Shown here piece by piece: positions 1 through 6,825 of a stretch of DNA of 64,000 nucleotides. The stretch's first letter is position 1. Each line of letters opens with the position of its first letter. The notes beneath the pieces were generated by a model. That model searched no databases and was not told the origin of the DNA. It saw nothing but the letters and a program-made list of their open reading frames with translations. Source of the stretch: Chitinophagaceae bacterium. GTDB lineage: Bacteria; Bacteroidota; Bacteroidia; Chitinophagales; Chitinophagaceae. Position numbers and translations under genes: made by a program. The DNA lies in the NCBI GenBank assembly GCA_016787065.1, contig JAEUVD010000046.1:1-64000 (forward strand), read 5' to 3'.

Positions 1-156
1 ATTACGACAACTATTAATACAAATATGAGTGTTGATTTATGATTTGATTTCATTTTTATGAAGCGATAAATTATAGCATTACTCTGAAAAGTATAATGCA
101 GTTTGTTAATAATAAATTCAATTAAGAAGAGTCTCAACCATGTACGTCTTCAAACT

Positions 157-292
157 AAAGTGGACTTTTCCTAAGAGAGTATTTAGTTAATAATTCAAAG
201 ATAAATGTTTTTTTCTTGGGTGTTTTCATAATAATTCAAATTTAAGGATTTTGAAAACACTCTCTTAGTTTTGAACTAAATCAGTCCACTTT
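157..292. repeat. 136-bp inverted-repeat-bounded segment (MITE-like)
   Basis: The left arm has AAAGTGGAC (157-165) and TAAGAGAGT (172-180). The right arm has the exact complements ACTCTCTTA (259-267) and GTCCACTTT (284-292). Both arms carry the two blocks in the same order, but the gap between blocks is longer in the right arm. The inside is AT-rich and codes for nothing. A small non-autonomous transposable element or insertion-sequence remnant would look like this; I see no clear target-site duplication, so the call is tentative. Confidence 0.4.
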
Positions 293-584
293 TTGCTGAC
301 GATTTACATCAACCAGATTTGGTTAAGAAAAAAAGCGTAGAACGCTATGAAAATATTTTTGCCTCATAATGGCACAAATATAAACAAAGTTTAAGACGTC
401 AATGTCGAGTTGCGAAAAATAATTAACAAGACCAACGAAGTGTTAGTTTTTTTGTCGGGCGTTTAATGCTTGTACATTTACAATGACCGCTAACGCGTAA
501 ATATACGAAGGTCCTTGAAACAATGAAAGTAGTTGAATACTAGGTAATTTCAAATAATGAAGTTATTAATCAAGGATTCCAATA

Positions 585-656
585 TTAATCTATTTATTAT
601 GCGCGGGAAGATGGTAATTCGTATAGAAAATAGATTCATGCGTTTAAATAGATTAA
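585..656. repeat. Perfect 12-bp inverted repeat with 48-nt spacer
   Basis: TTAATCTATTTA at 585-596 is matched exactly by TAAATAGATTAA at 645-656. A third related half-site (AATAGATT) lies inside the spacer near 629-636. It sits in the gene-poor region next to the tyrosine recombinase. It could be a protein-binding site, a recombinase arm site, or a stem of an RNA; the sequence alone does not say which. Confidence 0.4.
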
Positions 657-863
657 ATGTTACGATACATTGAAGGAAAGGCGTGTTTGGATATGTTTTT
701 GAATGAGACAGGTCATATCTTGCGTATTAAAAATAGATTTACATTCAAATTGTTGATTGTTACAGATTTAAACCAATTTACATCATAACAATACTGCTAG
801 AACCGCTTTGGTTTATATGAATCAGCTTTGCATCATTTTTAATTCTGTCGGAATGGATTTTAC

Positions 864-1192
864 GAATGATGCTAACTAAAGGGTTTACATTTCATCTACG
901 TTGTATTGGCTTGAAATTACTATTTGTTTTGACTAAACTGATTGGATTTTCCTAATAATATTATCTAGTGGTTTTCAATTCTTTCTTAGTTGCGCTGTCT
1001 TGAAAGTATTACTCCTCTCAACTAAACTTATATGATCTGAATTTCCGTATGATGCTATCTAAAGGGTTTACATTCCTTCTCCGCTGTACTGTTTTGAAAC
1101 TACTTTTCATCCTGATTAAACTGATCTGATTGGATTTTCCGGATGATCTTATCTAAGGGGTTTTCAATTCTTTCCAAACTGCGCTGACTAAC
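864..1192 (-). repeat. Decayed ~94-bp tandem copies of the recombinase gene 3' end
   Basis: Four head-to-tail units are visible: 864-952, 953-1046, 1047-1140 and 1141 to about 1192. The last lies inside the recombinase reading frame and encodes its final ~30 residues. The unit junctions carry GGATTTTCC or AATTTCC, ending at 952, 1046 and 1140, exactly 94 bp apart. Units 1 and 3 resemble each other most (both with GGGTTTACATT), as do units 2 and 4 (both with GGTTTTCAATTCTTTC and GCGCTG), giving a 188-bp higher-order period. The outer copies carry stop codons and are not translated as part of the protein. Confidence 0.75.
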
Positions 1193-2203
1193 ATGCGTGT
1201 ATCGTATGGTAGTTTTTATGTCGTTATGGCCAAGCAACTCCTTTATAAAACGAATATCGGTACCCGCGTCTAATAAGTGTGTTGCATAACTATGTCGTAA
1301 GCTGTGAAAGGTTAAATGATCGGGCAAACCACATCGCTTTAAGGCAGATTTGAACAATTCTTGTGCCGATCGGGGGCTGTAATTACCTCCAGTAAATTGT
1401 CCCTCAAAAAGAAACTCCAAAGGTTGATACTCAAGGATATAGCATTTTAATAATCCTATTAAATAATTGCCTAATGGTATATACCTATCTTTCTTTCCTT
1501 TTGACTTCCGAATGAATATTTGCTTCCTGTCAAAATCCAAACAATTCAAACGTAATGCAACAACTTCACTAACCCTTAATCCACAACTGTAGGCAGTCAT
1601 TAAAATTGTTTTATGTTTGAGATTCGGGGTATCCAATAGTACTTTAAGTACCTTTTCTTCACTCACAACTTTTGGAAGTAGCTTGTGCTTTTTAGGACGA
1701 GGTATATCATAAAAAAAACGTTCCCGACCCAACACCTTTTCGAAATAAAACTTAATGGCATTAATCCGACTATGTATTGCATTCTCTGAAAGTTTCTCCT
1801 GATTTTTACAATATTGGAAGTAGCTTCTTAAACGTTCAGGCGATAAATTTTGAACAGGAAATGACTTCAACACATAAAGCAATTGAGCAAATTCATTCAA
1901 ATACGTTCGAATAGTATTTGCACTGTACGACAGCAACTCTAGTTCCTGACGCATTGTTAACATGGCCTCATGATTATTATTATGTATAGCAGACCATACT
2001 CGTTTACCTGTCATTTTTGGTTCAAGGCCAAATTGCTTTCGGTACGTTTCATTGTCGGGCAGATGCCATACTCCAAGACCAGAACTCCATTTAGCGCCAA
2101 CTAAGGCTCGAAATCGTAAGGTTACTTCTTTGTTAGGTGGAAAGTAGACTGCTATTCGAGGCCTGCCGTTCACTTCAATAATTTCGGCCTTCCATGACAT
2201 CAA
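1100..2203 (-). CDS. Tyrosine recombinase / integrase with extra N-terminal domain
   Basis: A 367-residue site-specific recombinase of the XerC/D and phage-integrase fold. The catalytic set is complete: Arg210 (SCGLRVSEV), a beta-hairpin Lys near 235-237 (SKGKKDRYIPL), His300 and Arg303 (HSLRHSYATH), His326 (LLGH) and nucleophile Tyr335 (RYTHV). Residues 80-165 form the SAM-like core-binding domain. Residues 1-65 are an extra domain with a W-x6-W pattern (KWSSGLGVWHLP), reminiscent of HARP-type nucleic-acid-binding modules (inference). It overlaps the upstream ssb by 4 nt (ATGA), so the two should be co-translated. Its last ~30 codons are repeated downstream in decayed form. The substrate site is unknown; no prophage or conjugation genes are visible beside it. 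Confidence 0.9.
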   Translation of the reverse strand: MMSWKAEIIEVNGRPRIAVYFPPNKEVTLRFRALVGAKWSSGLGVWHLPDNETYRKQFGLEPKMTGKRVWSAIHNNNHEAMLTMRQELELLSYSANTIRTYLNEFAQLLYVLKSFPVQNLSPERLRSYFQYCKNQEKLSENAIHSRINAIKFYFEKVLGRERFFYDIPRPKKHKLLPKVVSEEKVLKVLLDTPNLKHKTILMTAYSCGLRVSEVVALRLNCLDFDRKQIFIRKSKGKKDRYIPLGNYLIGLLKCYILEYQPLEFLFEGQFTGGNYSPRSAQELFKSALKRCGLPDHLTFHSLRHSYATHLLDAGTDIRFIKELLGHNDIKTTIRYTHVSQRSLERIENPLDKIIRKIQSDQFNQDEK

Positions 2204-2559
2204 GCCTGTATTTTGGTCTTTTTAGTTTTGGCTTTGTCGAGCATAATAATTGAGTCTGCAATTATTTCCGTGATATAATGGGTTATTCCATCTTTACCTT
2301 CATAGGAACGTGTTCGCAAACTGCCTTCTACAAAAATGGTGCTGCCCATCTTTAAGTAATTTTTGGATAATTCAGCGAGTCCGCGCCAGGAAATTATTCG
2401 ATGCCATTCCGTTCTCGGTATTAACTCTCCCTTCTGATTTTTGTGAAACTCTGTGGTAGCTAAATCAAATTTCGCTACCGGTATCTTCCCTTTCAGTTCT
2501 TTGTAATCGGGGTCCTTCCCTAAATTACCGATAAGATTTACTTTGTTTAATCCACGCAT
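2200..2559 (-). CDS. ssb: Single-stranded DNA-binding protein, short form lacking the acidic tail
   Basis: A 119-residue OB-fold SSB. NKVNLIGNLGKDP (5-17), EWHRI (51-55) and FVEGSLRTR (76-84) are typical family motifs. Housekeeping SSBs have a disordered linker and an acidic C-terminal tip that recruits partner proteins. This one stops right after the OB fold with a lysine-rich end (KAKTKKTKIQA). It is therefore probably a second, dedicated SSB rather than the replication SSB (inference). Its stop codon overlaps the recombinase start as ATGA. No clear -7 box is found directly before the ATG. Pairing with a recombinase suggests a role in handling single-stranded or folded recombination substrates. 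Confidence 0.88.
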   Translation of the reverse strand: MRGLNKVNLIGNLGKDPDYKELKGKIPVAKFDLATTEFHKNQKGELIPRTEWHRIISWRGLAELSKNYLKMGSTIFVEGSLRTRSYEGKDGITHYITEIIADSIIMLDKAKTKKTKIQA

Positions 2560-3063
2560 AGTAAAAAGTTTTAGTTTGTAAAAAATGTTTCATTATAAAT
2601 TTTGAAAAGGTAAAATTACAGAGAGGTGCTAGATGTTTCGAGAAGATTTTTATCACAAAACGAATGAATTTTTTATTCTTAAACTGTTAGCCGCATGTCG
2701 TAGTTAACTAGTATCGTAATATTCATTAAGACTCTTAAAAAGTTTAGAAATGAACTGTTCTATAACGTGCAGTTTTATTCCAGTTGACAAGTCATCTACA
2801 ATTGATGAGCATGTAGTAGTATGCTGATTGTATTGCGGCAGCGATTGGAGCGAAAAGCCCGCACCGACGACGTTAGGAGGAGGGCGGACTTGTAGCGGAA
2901 AGCGCGAGTGCCGCCCAAAAAAGATCGAATTCGTTTTTAATTTCGTAATTAATTTTTACAGCACCCAAGAGATTTTTATAGATGCAGTGTTTGTATGATG
3001 TTATACCGTTGCATCAGATCCACATAAGTTCCAGTTTACATGTAGGCCTCTGATTTGGGTTCA
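2560..3063. other. Intergenic region between ssb and the LPS cluster
   Basis: No gene is seen in these ~500 bases. The main content is one GC-rich structured element (2835-2916), conspicuous against an AT-rich background. The rest holds nothing I can identify. Confidence 0.6.
2835..2916 (+). repeat. GC-rich structured extragenic element with two AGCGRAAAGC motifs
   Basis: The element has AGCGAAAAGC at 2849-2858 and AGCGGAAAGC at 2894-2903. The second lies in the loop of a stem formed by GGGCGG (2882-2887) and CCGCCC (2911-2916), with GGACTTGTAGCGG just inside. From memory, very similar sequence blocks recur in intergenic regions of many Bacteroidota genomes; I know of no assigned function. 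It could be a REP-like repeat or a structured RNA. Only one copy is in this window. Confidence 0.5.
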
Positions 3064-4893
3064 TTAATTTTCGAGAATATCTTCTTTGTTTTTAGGTTTT
3101 CGTTCGGTCCAGAGTTTAAAATTATCAAGGAAGCGATCGGATTCCTGAATTTTGTCGATGGGCTTAAATTCGCCTTTTGGATTTTCGTGCATGACGATAT
3201 GATCTAGCTCGCCAACTTTAAAATATACGTTCATCGATGAAGCTTCACATTGATTCAGACCGATGTAGGCCTGTTGTTCATCTTTAGCATAGTAAATACT
3301 TCGTGCATTTTGATTTACATAGACTTCTTTGATTTGATTATTTTCAAAAAAGGCATCGATAAAATTTCCGTTAACCTGATCAAAATAGCCATCGTACCCG
3401 GTTTTAGAAATTAAAAATGCGTTGAGTTTAAGATTGGCCTCCGATAATTTATTATTCACAGTTTTGCCGAAAATGGTATCGGCCACAGCTTGTTCATTTT
3501 TGCTCCAAAGAATTGGCGCTTGATAAAATCGAAACATTGAATCTAAACTTGAATAGCTTAAACTGTCGCAAACAACTTGCATAGAATCGGAGAACATGCG
3601 CACTAGCGGAAAGGCGAGTATGAGTTTGGGTGTAGTACTATCGTCGTCGGAGCGATAGGTAGAATCGGCATAAAGTAAATTATACGCTACCAATTTTTCT
3701 TTGCTTTTTTTATCCTCACCAATTTCTATTTGCTTTAACTCTGTTCGATCTTTTTCGCGCATCGTTAAAATGGTATCCGCTCTCAGATACATGGTATCTG
3801 TATTATTAACGGTTATAAGTTTAGGCTTTTTTGTTGCCAATAGAAATTTAGAATTTTCGTTGAATTCAACTACACCTGCCAATAGTTTGGTGTGTTCTGT
3901 TGTATCTTCCAAAACTACATTGCTAACAGCCTTGGCGTAACCGTTCTTTTTATTGTAATCTACCTGATGTGCCACCAGCGTATTCTTTCCGTTCTCACGA
4001 ACGATATACACATGTCCGATAGCACTTCCATTACCGGTTTGCTTGTTATACTTTGCGGTATCGGAGTAAACGATACTGTTATTTTTTATATCGGTAACAA
4101 TAACTTTACCCTTGGCAAAAGCTGAACCGGATTTATCTTCGTAAGTGATATAATCTCCTTCTATTTTTTGATCTTCATTTTCAACAGTTGTTCGAGACGT
4201 GAAGACCGCATTGGAAGTTTTAGAATTATAAGTACCCGATTTGGTATGAATTGTACTGTTCTCGGTTACGATTTCTGACTCACTCAGAAATTTTACAATC
4301 TCTGTTTTCGAATTGTACGTTAGCTCTTTGGAAGTAATGTTGTATTTCGGATTTGTTACAATTACATCATTTACAAAATAGGCTTGTTCGGTAAAACCAT
4401 TATATGTTCCAACTTGTGATGTGATGGTTGTTTCATTGTTTTGCAAATTACCGCCGTTAGCGTATTTCCCGATTTTGGTTTTTATGTTATAGGTTAATTC
4501 TTCCGTTTGCAAGGTGTTTTTACCATCAATTATCTGCACAGCACCGCGCATAAATGCTGTGTTGTTATCACCGGTATAACGAATATAATCACCCATTGCA
4601 TTGGCACCATTCGCTTTTGAAATATGTACATTACTGAAGGCTTCAACCATGTTCTTATCTTGATAAAAATGAGCGCTATCACAAGTCATGATTACCCCGT
4701 CATGCTCAATACCCACCGCACCAATTAGGCTTTGATATTTGCGTGTTGCATCGTTAAAACCAACCACACTATCCGCGTGTGTAATTTTAATCACTTTTAA
4801 TCCGAGTGAATCAAACGTTACTTGCGAAAGTTGCGACCACACGGCTGAGGGCAGCAACATAAAAAGGAAAAGTAATTTTATATATTGTTTCAT
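3064..4893 (-). CDS. OstA/LptA-like periplasmic LPS-transport protein
   Basis: A 609-residue secreted protein (signal peptide ~1-20, ending SAVWSQ) built from many OstA/LptA-type beta repeats. Alternating stretches such as DYIRYTGDNNTAFMRGAVQI, LTYNSKTEIVKF and DYITYEDKSGSAFAKGKV recur along the first two thirds. LptA-family proteins form the periplasmic bridge carrying lipopolysaccharide to LptD. The family is ~200 residues in Proteobacteria and much longer in Bacteroidota, as here. It is last in a minus-strand operon after the amidase and mlaD, with an 18-nt gap to mlaD and lptD divergent. The role in LPS export is inferred from fold and neighbours. Confidence 0.8.
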   Translation of the reverse strand: MKQYIKLLFLFMLLPSAVWSQLSQVTFDSLGLKVIKITHADSVVGFNDATRKYQSLIGAVGIEHDGVIMTCDSAHFYQDKNMVEAFSNVHISKANGANAMGDYIRYTGDNNTAFMRGAVQIIDGKNTLQTEELTYNIKTKIGKYANGGNLQNNETTITSQVGTYNGFTEQAYFVNDVIVTNPKYNITSKELTYNSKTEIVKFLSESEIVTENSTIHTKSGTYNSKTSNAVFTSRTTVENEDQKIEGDYITYEDKSGSAFAKGKVIVTDIKNNSIVYSDTAKYNKQTGNGSAIGHVYIVRENGKNTLVAHQVDYNKKNGYAKAVSNVVLEDTTEHTKLLAGVVEFNENSKFLLATKKPKLITVNNTDTMYLRADTILTMREKDRTELKQIEIGEDKKSKEKLVAYNLLYADSTYRSDDDSTTPKLILAFPLVRMFSDSMQVVCDSLSYSSLDSMFRFYQAPILWSKNEQAVADTIFGKTVNNKLSEANLKLNAFLISKTGYDGYFDQVNGNFIDAFFENNQIKEVYVNQNARSIYYAKDEQQAYIGLNQCEASSMNVYFKVGELDHIVMHENPKGEFKPIDKIQESDRFLDNFKLWTERKPKNKEDILEN

Positions 4894-4911
4894 TCAAACA
4901 AATAAACAGCG

Positions 4912-5901
4912 TTAATCGTTGCTGTTTGGGGCTGGTTGGGGCGGACAAGTATCCTTTTGTTTTTTTCCAAAAATATTAACGTTGATATATCTTGAAGGAC
5001 GAGCGTTGATATCGTAGAGTAAATTATTTGCGGTTGACAATGTATTTTTCAAATTCTTATAAAGTTTGTCGTCATTCATTAGTAACGCCAAACTCCCTTG
5101 TCCGTTATTTACTTTATCTAAGGTAGTTTGTAAACCGTTGAGAGTAGTTTTAAGTTCGGCAACGGTATTTTCCAAATCAAGTTTGCTAAGTTTTGCAGTA
5201 GTTTGTTCTGCATTTTTCAGCATGCTATTAATGGTAGTATTATTCTTATTTAAATTATCCGTGAAAGCATTCAGATTATTTAATAAGGAAGAGATTTTTG
5301 TTCGTTGTGCATTCAGCTCATTTGCAAATTGCGTAAAATCAGCCATCGTTTTATCGAGGTTTGCAATGGTTGATTTAAGATGTTGTTGTGTATTCACATC
5401 TATAATTTGATTGACACTTTGAATGGTTTGATCGAGTGAATGTATCGTTTGTTTCGCGCCATCAACTGCAGGTAAAGCTGCGGCGCTTAAGGATTCAATA
5501 GCACCCAGTTCCATATCACCATTCAATAATTGTTTGTCTTTGATATTTGTAGTAGACGAACCTTTTATTACCGTAATTGCTTTGGTTCCTAACAAATCGA
5601 GGGAAACGATGCGCGCTTTCGAATCTTCCGGAATGAACACATCCTTATCTACGGTCATTTCTACTTCTACTTTCCCGGGATATTGCTTCGACATTGAAAT
5701 CGTTTTTACGGTTCCGATGTTTAATCCTTGAAGTTGTACATAATTGGCCGGTGTTAAGCCTTGCACCTGATCGTACAGTGCCTTCACCGTTTTTGTTGAG
5801 GAAAATAAATCGCTTCCTTTCAAGTAGTTATATCCGAAGATAAACATTACAATAGCAACAATTCCTAACAGGGCAATTTTTATTTCTTTACTTACTTTCA
5901 A
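4912..5901 (-). CDS. MlaD/MCE family lipid-transport substrate-binding protein
   Basis: A 329-residue protein with one N-terminal membrane anchor (about 8-28) followed by an MCE domain (~35-115, with VQGLTPANYVQLQGLNIGTV) and a long helical, coiled-coil-rich C-terminal part. MCE proteins are the periplasmic lipid-binding part of Mla-type ABC systems that move phospholipids between the membranes. No ATPase or permease (MlaE/MlaF) is in the window, so these must be encoded elsewhere. It lies 18 nt from both the amidase and the OstA-like gene, in one operon. The grouping of MCE protein, amidase and OstA-like protein is common in Bacteroidota. Confidence 0.88.
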   Translation of the reverse strand: MKVSKEIKIALLGIVAIVMFIFGYNYLKGSDLFSSTKTVKALYDQVQGLTPANYVQLQGLNIGTVKTISMSKQYPGKVEVEMTVDKDVFIPEDSKARIVSLDLLGTKAITVIKGSSTTNIKDKQLLNGDMELGAIESLSAAALPAVDGAKQTIHSLDQTIQSVNQIIDVNTQQHLKSTIANLDKTMADFTQFANELNAQRTKISSLLNNLNAFTDNLNKNNTTINSMLKNAEQTTAKLSKLDLENTVAELKTTLNGLQTTLDKVNNGQGSLALLMNDDKLYKNLKNTLSTANNLLYDINARPSRYINVNIFGKKQKDTCPPQPAPNSND

Positions 5902-5918
5902 AATATGTATGTAGGTAT

Positions 5919-6797
5919 TTAATTTTCAATTTTTACTTCTATTGGATCTTTTTCAATCTCCTCCTTATAGTATTTTATACCGTTGAAGATTGCAGTAGCC
6001 ACTGCGGTTTGTCCTTCTTCGGAATTCAAATATGCTTCCTCTTCCGAATTGTTCAGGTAACCAATTTCCACCAGAACACCGGGCATTGCGGTACTGGCTA
6101 GAACTTGTAAACTTTGTTGACGAACTCCTTCGGTAGAGCGACCTTGATTTTGGAATTCTGTATTAATCTTCTCTCCTAATACAATACTCTTGTTTAGAAA
6201 AGCCTGACTGTATTGTGCAATGATAATAGAAGTGGCAGGGTCGTTTGGATCGAGTAATTCCTCTTTCTCTCCAATATTAGGAACATTCTCTCCTATGGAA
6301 CCTTCCTTTTCGTCGATACGGGTAGGACCACAAACTAAAACGAGCGTTCCTTTCACCGGAGAATTTCTTCTTGGCGTTGAGTTCACATGAATAGATATAA
6401 ACAAATCGCCCTTTTCACGATTGGCAAACTCTGTTCGATAGATTAACGACTGCGAAACAGAAACAATATTATCCGGTGGTAAAATATCATAGGTTCGAGT
6501 ATACGCTACCGAAACATCTTTCTTAAATTCCTTATCCAAAAGTTCTCCGACCTTTTTGGTCACCGAAAGGGTGATATCTTTCTCGAAGGAATATAAACCA
6601 TGACAGCCGGGATCTTTACCACCATGACCTGCATCGAGAACAATTTTTCGAACTTTCTTCTTGGCAAAGGCCGGAATATACATGCAGCTAAAAGCACTCA
6701 GGAGCAATACCAAAAAGCAACCTTTAACTGTAAAATACCTCATTACCATGGTCATTTCTTTTTTAAGTTTCTTTAACCAGAAAACAGCAGATAGCAT
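5919..6797 (-). CDS. N-acetylmuramoyl-L-alanine amidase (Amidase_3)
   Basis: A secreted zinc amidase that cuts the bond between N-acetylmuramic acid and L-alanine in peptidoglycan. Zinc ligands are visible as His58 (LDAGHGGKDPG), Glu72 and His137 (ISIHVNS), and the catalytic glutamate as Glu244 (VLVEIGYLNN). A hydrophobic signal segment covers about residues 26-45. The 5' end is uncertain: in-frame ATGs at residues 15, 17 and 19 (6755, 6749, 6743) would give a more usual signal peptide than the first ATG. No -7 box settles it. It is the first gene of the amidase-mlaD-OstA operon, divergent from lptD. Confidence 0.9.
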   Translation of the reverse strand: MLSAVFWLKKLKKEMTMVMRYFTVKGCFLVLLLSAFSCMYIPAFAKKKVRKIVLDAGHGGKDPGCHGLYSFEKDITLSVTKKVGELLDKEFKKDVSVAYTRTYDILPPDNIVSVSQSLIYRTEFANREKGDLFISIHVNSTPRRNSPVKGTLVLVCGPTRIDEKEGSIGENVPNIGEKEELLDPNDPATSIIIAQYSQAFLNKSIVLGEKINTEFQNQGRSTEGVRQQSLQVLASTAMPGVLVEIGYLNNSEEEAYLNSEEGQTAVATAIFNGIKYYKEEIEKDPIEVKIEN

Positions 6798-6808
6798 CTC
6801 TGATTAAT

Positions 6809-6816
6809 TACCTTTG
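6809..6816 (+). promoter_or_regulatory. -7 promoter box TACCTTTG for lptD
   Basis: An exact match to Bacteroidota TAnnTTTG, ending 9 nt before the ATG at 6826. This supports the ATG start over the upstream in-frame TTG. No convincing -33 TTTG is at the usual distance. Confidence 0.55.
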
Positions 6817-6825
6817 TTCGCCTTG

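Larger units (their letters stand above)
1..863. other. Gene-poor AT-rich region left of the recombinase
   Basis: No open reading frame that looks like a gene is seen on either strand over this stretch. It holds two inverted repeats (157-292 and 585-656), a small hairpin at about 334-346 (AGCGT, loop AGA, ACGCT), and the outer edge of the decayed tandem repeats that run into the recombinase gene. It continues past the left edge, so a larger element may lie outside. Confidence 0.6.

Noticed and set aside
864..1192. CRISPR-like array
   Set aside because: The repeats are contiguous ~94-bp units without unique spacers and are homologous to the recombinase coding end, so it is a tandem repeat, not a CRISPR array.
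1..2559. Prophage or integrative conjugative element
   Set aside because: Only a recombinase and an SSB are present; no capsid, terminase, relaxase or transfer gene is visible in the window.
5066..5410. 114-codon plus-strand open frame inside mlaD
   Set aside because: It lies wholly antisense to a well-supported MCE gene and its product is a low-complexity Ser/Val/Phe-rich shadow without any family motif.
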